Source of the DNA: JBOGGX01 sp050744245
GTDB lineage: Bacteria > Actinomycetota > Acidimicrobiia > Acidimicrobiales > JBOGGX01
Assembly: GCA_050744245.1 (NCBI GenBank)
Contig: JBOGGX010000100.1
Coordinates: forward strand, 1-13,220
Reading direction: 5' to 3'
DNA length: 13,220 bases
Below, in pieces: positions 6,487 to 13,220 of the stretch (position 1 is its first letter; the number at the start of each line of letters is the position of its first letter). The notes beneath the pieces were generated by a model. The model was given only the letters and a program-made list of their open reading frames with translations, made no database searches and was not told where the DNA came from. Position numbers and translations under genes: made by a program.

Positions 6487-8468
6487 CGGCGGACACCCCC
6501 CGCGTCCGGCTCGGCGTGCTCGGCATCATCTCGGTTTCGCTGTTCTGCGCCCTGTTCGCCCGGCTGTGGTACCTCCAGGTCATGGCCGCACCCGACTACG
6601 CGGTGGCGGCCGAGGCCAACCAGCGGCGCACGGTGGTCGAGCCCGCCCCGCGGGGCCGGATCCTCGATCGCAACGGGGTCGTCCTGGTCGACAACCGCAT
6701 CTCCACCGTCCTCACCATCAACAGCCAGATCTTCGACGAGCTCGGCGAGGACGACCAGGCGCGGGTGGTGACCCGGGTCGCCGAGGAGATGACCAGGTAC
6801 GGCCGGCCCATCTCGCCCGGCGAGGTCAGGGCGGAGGTCACCAGCGGACGCTACGGCCTCACGCCCGTGCCGATCTTCGACGACGTGCCCGAGGAGCTGG
6901 CCGTCTACATCTCCGAACGACGGCACGAGTTCACCGACGCGGTCAACGTCGAGCCCCAGGCCGTCCGCCGGTACCCGTACGGACGGCTGGCGTCGCACGT
7001 CCTCGGGTACGTCGGCCCGCTCAACGAGGTCGAGTACGAGGCCCGCCGCCAGAGCGCCCTGCAGTATCAGCTCGACGACGAGATCGGAAAGTCGGGCGTC
7101 GAGGCCAGCTTCGAGGAGTACCTCAGGGGCACCCCGGGTCGGCGGGTGCTCGAGGTCGACGCCGAGGGGAACGTCGTGCGCGAGCTGTCGTTCACGCCAC
7201 CCCAGCAGGGCCGCGACATCGTCCTCACGATCGACGCCAACCTGCAGGCCCTGGCCGAGGCCGCGCTGGTCGACCAGCTCGGTCTGGTGCGGGGCCGGGC
7301 GGCCAGCCGCAGCACCCCGCGCAACGCGTCGCCCGGTGGGTCGGTGGTCGTGACCGATCCCCGTGACGGCCAGCTCCTGGCCATGGCGTCGTACCCCGAC
7401 TACGACCCCTCCGCCTTCACCGACGGCATCTCGAACGCCGAATGGGCCGCCCTCAACGACCCCGCCAACCACCACCCGCTGATCAACCGGGCCGTCGAGG
7501 GGCAGTACGCGCCGGGGTCGACGTTCAAGCTCATCACCGCCTACGCCGCCATGCGCAGCGGGGCGATCGACCAGACCACCACCATCGTCGACGGAGGATC
7601 GTTCACCCTCGACAACTGCGAGGGTCGCTGCACGTTCTACAACGCCGGCCGATTTTCGCACGGGACGGTCGACATCCGGCAGGCGCTCACCGTGTCGAGC
7701 GACGTGTTCTTCTACCAGCTCGGCGCCCGGTTCTGGCTCGAGCACGACACCTTCGGCGACCCGATCCAGTCGGCGGCCAGGGCGTTCGGCATGGGCGAGG
7801 ACACCGGGGTGGCCCTGCCCAGCGAGCGCAGCGGGCTGGTCCCCGACGCCGCGCTCAAGGCCGAGCGGCACGAGGAGAACCCCGAGGTGTTTCCGGAGGG
7901 CCGATGGCGGGCCGGCGACAACATCAACCTGGCCATCGGTCAGGGCGACATGCTCGTGACGCCCCTGCAGCTCGCCAACGCCTACGCCACGCTGGCCAAC
8001 GGCGGCACCGTCTGGCGGCCGATGATCGTGCGCCAGATCCTGGCGCCGGGCTCGACGATCGTCGACGAGGTCGTCGAACCCCACGCCAACGGCCGGATCG
8101 AGCTGCCGCCCGAGATCCGCCAACCCATCGTCGACGGCCTGTCCGGCGTGACCAGGCACGGCGACGGAACCGCCCGCAGCTCGTTCCGTGGGTTCTTCGA
8201 AGGCTTCACCGTGGCCGGCAAGACGGGCACGGCCGAGGTGTCGGGCCGTCGCGCCGACACGTCGCTCTTCGTCGGCTTCGGCCCCGTCGACACCTCCCAG
8301 TTCGTGGTGACCGCCATCCTCGAGGAGGCCGGGTTCGGCGGCCAGGCCGCGGCCCCGCTCGTGCGTCGCATCTTCGAGCCCCTGGCCAATCCTTCGTTGC
8401 TGCCCCAGATCCAGAACGGGACGGGTGTCACCCTGCCCGGCGCGGTCGAGGGCGGAGGCGTCGACTGA
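6483..8468 (+). CDS. mrdA: Penicillin-binding protein 2, class B transpeptidase of the elongasome
   Basis: PBP2 crosslinks stem peptides of new sidewall glycan and works in a complex with RodA. The 661-residue protein has a short cytoplasmic N-terminus, one transmembrane helix (about 9-30), the pedestal with RGRILDRNGVVLVDN (57-71) and the R-R-YPYG block typical of the dimerisation domain, then the transpeptidase. Catalytic Ser346 and Lys349 lie in APGSTFKLI, the SxD motif at 405-407 (SSDVFFYQLG), and the KTG triad at 580-582 (AGKTGTAE). The zinc-type or CEG insertion NCEGRCTFYN lies just before the SxD motif. GQGDMLVTPLQLANAYA is present. Translation is coupled to mreD by ATGA. The C-terminus is short and Gly-rich. 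Downstream, a 65-bp element separates it from rodA. Confidence 0.97.
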   Translation: MTADTPRVRLGVLGIISVSLFCALFARLWYLQVMAAPDYAVAAEANQRRTVVEPAPRGRILDRNGVVLVDNRISTVLTINSQIFDELGEDDQARVVTRVAEEMTRYGRPISPGEVRAEVTSGRYGLTPVPIFDDVPEELAVYISERRHEFTDAVNVEPQAVRRYPYGRLASHVLGYVGPLNEVEYEARRQSALQYQLDDEIGKSGVEASFEEYLRGTPGRRVLEVDAEGNVVRELSFTPPQQGRDIVLTIDANLQALAEAALVDQLGLVRGRAASRSTPRNASPGGSVVVTDPRDGQLLAMASYPDYDPSAFTDGISNAEWAALNDPANHHPLINRAVEGQYAPGSTFKLITAYAAMRSGAIDQTTTIVDGGSFTLDNCEGRCTFYNAGRFSHGTVDIRQALTVSSDVFFYQLGARFWLEHDTFGDPIQSAARAFGMGEDTGVALPSERSGLVPDAALKAERHEENPEVFPEGRWRAGDNINLAIGQGDMLVTPLQLANAYATLANGGTVWRPMIVRQILAPGSTIVDEVVEPHANGRIELPPEIRQPIVDGLSGVTRHGDGTARSSFRGFFEGFTVAGKTGTAEVSGRRADTSLFVGFGPVDTSQFVVTAILEEAGFGGQAAAPLVRRIFEPLANPSLLPQIQNGTGVTLPGAVEGGGVD

Positions 8469-8501
8469 TGCGCGCGCAGCGAGCCGTCCGGGGATGGGGC
8501 T

Positions 8502-8518
8502 CGGGGGCGCAGCCCCCG
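8502..8518 (+). repeat. GC-rich REP-like hairpin between mrdA and rodA
   Basis: Seven perfect pairs, CGGGGGC with GCCCCCG, close a GCA loop. GGGGGCGCAGCCCCC-type hairpins are repeated intergenic palindromes in high-GC actinobacterial genomes as far as I recall, so this may be one copy of a dispersed family. It ends just before the rodA ribosome site GGAG and could hinder initiation or protect the upstream mRNA. Confidence 0.65.
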
Positions 8519-8519
8519 T

Positions 8520-8523
8520 GGAG
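8520..8523 (+). promoter_or_regulatory. Ribosome binding site that decides the rodA start
   Basis: GGAG lies 9 bases before the ATG at 8533, mirroring the GGAGG placed 9 bases before the ATG at 8468. The frame is open further upstream, with a GTG at 8518, but that codon sits on the hairpin's 3' arm without a ribosome site. ATG 8533 is therefore preferred. Confidence 0.55.
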
Positions 8524-8532
8524 ACTCGACTG

Positions 8533-9705
8533 ATGGCCACCGTCACCACCCCCACACCGACCCGGTGGATCACGCGGCGGCCGACGGGCAACCTTCGTCG
8601 CAACCCGGCGGCGCCGTGGCGCCACCTCGACGTGGTGCTGCTCGGCGCCAGCCTCGGCATCGCCGTCATCGGGGTGCTGATGGTCTATGCGGCCACCCGC
8701 GGACCGGGTGGGGACGAGCCGGTCGACACCTTCTACCTGAAGCGTCAGGCCATGTTCTTTGGCGCCGGTCTCGTCGTCATGGCGGTCACGGCCGTCATCG
8801 ACTACCGCCGGTACTACGACCTCGCCCCCGTGATCTACGGCGTCGGCGTGGTGCTGCTCGCCCTCGTCCTGTCCCCCCTCGGATCGGCCAGGGCGGGCAC
8901 ACAGGCGTGGTTCGACCTCGGCGGCTTCCAGGTCCAGCCGTCGGAGTTCGCCAAGCTGGGGTTGATCATCGGCCTCTCGGCGCTCATGTCACAGTTCCGA
9001 TGGGAGGTCGGGCCGGGCCGGCTGCTGCTGTGCCTGCTCGTCGCCGGCGTTCCGCTCGGGCTCATCGTCCTCCAGCCCGACCTGGGCACCGCCCTGATCA
9101 TGGTGGCCATCCTGGCCGGCATCCTGCTCGTGGGCGGGGCCAGGTTCCGCCAGCTCGGCGCGCTGGTCCTCCTCGGCGTGCTGGCCTCGGTGGCGGTACT
9201 GCAGTCCGGCGTGCTCGAGGACTACCAGCAGGCCCGGCTGACGTCGTTCCTCGACCAGTCGAGCGACCTCCAGGGTGCCGCGTACAACCAGAACCAGTCG
9301 CTCATCGCCATCGGCGCCGGCGGCATCACCGGCCAGGGGCTGTTCCAGGGAACCCAGACCCGGCTGCAGAACGTGCCGGAGCAGCACACCGACTTCATCT
9401 TCACCGCCGTCGGCGAGGAGCTCGGCCTGGTCGGCACCGGCACGCTGCTCGCCCTGTTCGGCATCGTCGTCCTCCGGATCTGGCGCACGGCCCAGCTCTC
9501 CCGCGACGCCTTCGGCACGCTCCTCTGCGCCGGGGTGCTGGTCATGCTGCTGTTCCAGATCTTCCAGAACATCGGCATGACGATGGGGATCATGCCGGTC
9601 ACCGGCATTCCACTGCCGTTCGTCTCTTACGGGGGGTCGTCGGCGCTCGCCAACTTCGCCGCCATCGGGCTCGTGCTCAACGTCCACATGAGACGATTCA
9701 GCTGA
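8533..9705 (+). CDS. rodA: Peptidoglycan glycosyltransferase RodA (SEDS family)
   Basis: RodA polymerises lipid II into glycan strands in the membrane and is the partner of PBP2. The 390-residue product has about ten hydrophobic helices after a 30-residue basic cytoplasmic N-terminus. SEDS hallmarks are visible: QAWFDLGGFQVQPSEFAK (124-141), LQPDLGTALIM (180-190), YNQNQSLIAIGAGG (251-264), GTQTRLQNVPEQHTDFIF (273-290) with the conserved acidic residue in HTDF, EELGLVG (295-301), and MPVTGIPLPFVSYGGSS (354-370). It follows mrdA as in the Streptomyces sfr arrangement, but a 65-bp REP-like minicistron replaces the usual direct overlap. That could change the RodA:PBP2 ratio. It ends the elongasome operon. 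FtsW was considered, but the mre-linked context and RodA-like motifs favour RodA. Confidence 0.95.
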   Translation: MATVTTPTPTRWITRRPTGNLRRNPAAPWRHLDVVLLGASLGIAVIGVLMVYAATRGPGGDEPVDTFYLKRQAMFFGAGLVVMAVTAVIDYRRYYDLAPVIYGVGVVLLALVLSPLGSARAGTQAWFDLGGFQVQPSEFAKLGLIIGLSALMSQFRWEVGPGRLLLCLLVAGVPLGLIVLQPDLGTALIMVAILAGILLVGGARFRQLGALVLLGVLASVAVLQSGVLEDYQQARLTSFLDQSSDLQGAAYNQNQSLIAIGAGGITGQGLFQGTQTRLQNVPEQHTDFIFTAVGEELGLVGTGTLLALFGIVVLRIWRTAQLSRDAFGTLLCAGVLVMLLFQIFQNIGMTMGIMPVTGIPLPFVSYGGSSALANFAAIGLVLNVHMRRFS

Positions 9706-9738
9706 CGACCCTGGAATATCGACCCTCGATCATCGGTT

Positions 9739-9742
9739 GAGG
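9739..9742 (+). promoter_or_regulatory. Candidate ribosome site in front of GTG 9751
   Basis: GAGG lies 8 bases before GTG 9751, which would begin VSEIVDSD and stay open until 9829 in a frame different from the downstream gene. The site is better than anything before the ATG at 9828. It suggests the ancestral start of the following hypothetical gene, now out of frame. Confidence 0.4.
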
Positions 9743-9827
9743 TCCAGGCTGTGTCTGAGATCGTCGACTCCGATACTGCGGCGACCCCGTCGATCCCGAC
9801 CGGGTCGAGCTCGGGTACGACTACTGC

Positions 9828-10271
9828 ATGAAGGACGAGTGCCAGGCGCGCGGCCTGGAACCGATCGTGATGGCCAGGGTCGGCGTGAACAAGGCGGCCG
9901 ACCAGTTCGTCCGGGCCGACGAGATCAGGCCGCGGGCGACGGCAGGACCCCGGCTACGCGACGAGCCGACCACCGACGACGAGAACCAGCCCGCCGACGT
10001 GGCGACCTGGGCACTGGGAGCTGCGCGCCGAGCCCACCCAACGCCCCGGATCCGGAGGTCGCCGAACGCGGCCGAACGGCTCCACCGGGCAGAGGCCGGG
10101 CTCGATGCTGCGCGGGCGGCGAGCTACGACCGATTCGCGCGGGGCGTGACCACCGCCCGCGAGATGAACGTCGAGCGGAACAAGCTCATCCGGGCCTTAA
10201 ACCGCCTGGTCCGGGCGGAGAACATCCGCTACCGGAGCCGGCTGCGCACAGAGTTCCCGGCCGACGGCTGA
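9828..10271 (+). CDS. Hypothetical protein, probably N-terminally frameshifted or incomplete
   Basis: I do not recognise the family. The frame from the first ATG gives 147 residues. The same frame is open back to a TGA at 9756-9758 and reads YCGDPVDPDRVELGYDYC just before the ATG, which looks like coding sequence, but contains no ATG, GTG or TTG. Together with the C in MKDEC this gives C-x15-C-x4-C, which could be part of a metal site. The region after it (LEPIVMARVGVNKAADQFVRADEI) is protein-like. A charged, low-complexity middle follows, then a basic helical C-terminus (REMNVERNKLIRALNRLVRAENIRYR). There is a TTA leucine codon at 10197-10199, expected to be rare at this base composition. 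No ribosome site precedes 9828, whereas GTG 9751 has one. Either the start is unusual or a frameshift has broken the gene. Function unknown. Confidence 0.5.
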   Translation: MKDECQARGLEPIVMARVGVNKAADQFVRADEIRPRATAGPRLRDEPTTDDENQPADVATWALGAARRAHPTPRIRRSPNAAERLHRAEAGLDAARAASYDRFARGVTTAREMNVERNKLIRALNRLVRAENIRYRSRLRTEFPADG

Positions 10272-10289
10272 CGGCCGATCCGGCCGCTT

Positions 10290-10318
10290 CTGAACCGAAG
10301 AACGACGCCAGGTACGAT
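10290..10318 (+). promoter_or_regulatory. Candidate promoter of the radical SAM gene, leaderless or nearly so
   Basis: TACGAT (10313-10318) fits the TANNNT -10 consensus; a weak -35-like CTGAAC (10290-10295) is 17 bases upstream. The -10 box overlaps the first in-frame ATG (10317). If it is used, transcription begins around 10325-10329 and only the second ATG (10329) is translated, with almost no leader. Confidence 0.4.
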
Positions 10319-10328
10319 GGCCCGGATC

Positions 10329-12298
<1,970 letters not shown>

Positions 12299-12302
<4 letters not shown>

Positions 12303-13039
12303 ACATGAACCTGAAGGTCAGGCTTCGCTTCTCCAAGCTCGGCAAGATCCGCTTCATCAGCCACCGAGACGTCGCCCGCATCTGGGAGCGGGCGCTCCGT
12401 CGCGCCGAGCTACCGGTGGCCTACACCGAGGGCTTCTCCCCTCGACCCAAACTGAGCTTCGGGCTGGCCCTCTCCACGGGCCACGAGTCGCTCGGTGAGT
12501 ATCTCGACGTCGACCTGCGGACCGACACCGGCCCGCCGATCGAGGTCGACGAGCTTGCCGCCCGCCTCGACCCGTGCCTACCCGTCGGTCTCGACGCGCG
12601 GGGGGCGGTCGCGATCGAGCCAGGCACCACGTCGCTGCAGCAGGCCGTCACCAGCTGCACGTGGCGCATTGAGGTCATCGGGGTGGGCGCCGATCGGCTC
12701 GCGTCACTCGCCGGGGCGGCGCTGGCCGCCGGCGAGCTGCCCATCACCCGTAGCCGTAAGGGCCGCGAGGAGCAGATCGACCTCCGGCCCGCCGTCCTGT
12801 CCGCCGAGGTGGCCGGCCCGACCGACTGGGGCGCGGCCCTGGTCGCCGAGTTGGCCACCCAACCGCGGAGCGTCCGTCCCTCTGACCTGCTGGCCGGGCT
12901 CGGCTCGGGGCTGGAGGAGGGCCGGGTGTGCCGGACGCACCAATGGATCCTGGTAGACGGTGAACGCGAGGAGCCGGTCCCACCGACCTCGGAGCCGGCC
13001 GCGGCACCGTCACCGCACGCGGAGGCGCGTGCGTCATGA
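12299..13039 (+). CDS. DUF2344 / TIGR03936 family protein, partner of the radical SAM protein
   Basis: The 246-residue product starts at the ATG sharing ATGA with the radical SAM stop; a second in-frame ATG lies two codons on. The N-terminus is the DUF2344 signature: VRLRFSKLGKIRFISHRD (7-24), then YTEGFSPRPKLSFGLALSTG (42-61) and GEYLDVDL (67-74). The C-terminal 80 residues are less conserved and end in an Ala/Pro/Glu-rich tail. Known family context is fusion to, or adjacency with, TIGR03960 radical SAM proteins and closeness to RNase E/G. The basic N-terminal half could bind RNA, but this is inference. Biochemical function is unknown to me. Confidence 0.9.
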
Positions 13040-13040
13040 G

Positions 13041-13045
13041 AAGGG
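13041..13045 (+). promoter_or_regulatory. Ribosome site deciding the start of the last gene
   Basis: AAGGG touches the first ATG (13046) but is 9 bases from the second in-frame ATG (13055). Normal spacing therefore favours 13055. Confidence 0.5.
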
Positions 13046-13054
13046 ATGTCGGAG

Positions 13055-13220
13055 ATGTCCGAACCAGCAGGCTTGAGCGGCCAGGACCCGATCGGGTCGC
13101 CGCTCGCCGCCGAGCCAACGTCCAGCCCGGCGCCGCCGGGCGACACCCGTCGATCCGGAGCTGACCCGGACGCGAACGAGGAGCCCTCGGAAGCGGCCCG
13201 GCGGCGGCGCCGGCGCGGCT
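13055..13220 (+). CDS. rne: Probable ribonuclease E/G, N-terminal start only (3' truncated by window edge)
   Basis: Only about 55 codons are visible: a Ser/Pro/Ala/Asp-rich low-complexity stretch that turns into an Arg cluster (EAARRRRRRG) at the edge. No catalytic or S1 domain is in the window. The call rests on gene order, because an RNase E/G gene follows the radical SAM and DUF2344 genes in many actinobacteria, and on the known disordered acidic and Arg-rich N-terminal extension of actinobacterial RNase E. The start is ATG 13055 (AAGGG 9 bases upstream); ATG 13046 in the same frame adds three residues. It begins only 15 bases after the DUF2344 stop, so the three genes are probably co-transcribed. 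Confidence 0.55.
   Translation, partial: MSEPAGLSGQDPIGSPLAAEPTSSPAPPGDTRRSGADPDANEEPSEAARRRRRRG

Larger units (their letters stand above)
8468..8533 (+). other. 21-codon minicistron with REP-like hairpin wedged between mrdA and rodA
   Basis: The mrdA stop forms TGATG (8466-8470), opening a frame of 21 codons plus a stop (MRAQRAVRGW then GSGAQPPWRLD). Its own stop forms TGATG with the rodA ATG (8531-8535). The mrdA site has GGAGG (8454-8458) 9 bases before this ATG. The same decamer, TCGACTGATG, occurs at 8461-8470 and 8526-8535, bracketing a 65-bp period. Inside lies the hairpin CGGGGGC GCA GCCCCCG (8502-8518). The simplest reading is that rodA once started at 8468 and an element inserted or duplicated here with a 10-bp repeat. 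The peptide has no recognisable domain and may matter only as a coupling device. Confidence 0.6.

Noticed and set aside
8425..8532. Upstream in-frame starts for rodA
   Set aside because: They lie inside the mrdA 3' end or on the hairpin arm (GTG 8518) and lack ribosome sites; ATG 8533 has GGAG at a normal distance and forms a TGATG overlap.
6222..8669. Very long minus-strand open frame opposite mreD and mrdA
   Set aside because: Same cause; the sense strand carries mreD, PBP2 and the junction, with catalytic motifs. The antisense product is composition-driven.
9709..9748. Inverted repeats after rodA (CCTGGA/TCCAGG, and ATCGA/TCGAT with a CCC loop) as a terminator
   Set aside because: Stems are only 5-6 bp, AT-containing and without a T-tract; too weak to call.
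13036..13163. ATG 13036 overlapping the DUF2344 stop as the start of the next gene
   Set aside because: The frame stops after about 42 codons and is Arg-rich without motifs; the frame from 13055 stays open to the window end.

Overview
The window is high-GC, tightly packed chromosomal DNA. Gene order and protein sequences point to an actinobacterium. The run folC, ndk, mreBCD, mrdA (PBP2), rodA, radical SAM (TIGR03960 type), DUF2344 protein, RNase E/G-like start is the arrangement I know from Streptomyces and relatives. The Streptomyces locus has valS next to folC. Here that position holds a small reverse-strand membrane-associated protein, with clpX beyond it. That difference, the frequent lack of Shine-Dalgarno sequences and the REP-like hairpins suggest a deep actinobacterial lineage such as Acidimicrobiia, but this placement is tentative.

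Layout, left to right. Bases 1-761 hold the 3' end of clpX. A strong hairpin (783-818) separates it from a convergent reverse-strand gene (834-1433) for a small Gly-zipper protein with 11-residue repeats. folC (1543-2838) and ndk (2854-3264) follow on the plus strand, each with a candidate leaderless promoter. The 841 bp between ndk and mreB have no intact gene. They hold four consecutive hairpins (3268-3398), a headless TetR-family C-terminal fragment (about 3434-3880), a candidate mreB promoter (3914-3940) and four perfect 10-bp tandem repeats (4042-4081) in the mreB leader.

The elongasome operon runs from 4106 to 9705: mreB, mreC, mreD, mrdA, rodA. mreC/mreD and mreD/mrdA overlap directly. 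The mrdA/rodA junction is interrupted by about 65 bp carrying a GC-rich hairpin, flanked by 10-bp direct repeats. This creates a 21-codon minicistron joined to both neighbours by TGATG overlaps, and it is the most unusual structure I found. MreB filaments, MreC and MreD would organise PBP2 (transpeptidase) and RodA (glycan polymerase) to build sidewall peptidoglycan.

After rodA comes a poorly conserved hypothetical gene with an apparent N-terminal frameshift (9751-10271). It is followed by an ATGA-overlapped pair, a radical SAM protein (10329-12302) and its DUF2344 partner (12299-13039), and by the first codons of a probable RNase E/G gene that leaves the window.

Most of the window is conserved housekeeping DNA. 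I see no phage, CRISPR, transposase, tRNA or rRNA, and no complete new defence or biosynthetic system. The points worth following are in the intergenic regions and the uncharacterised small genes.
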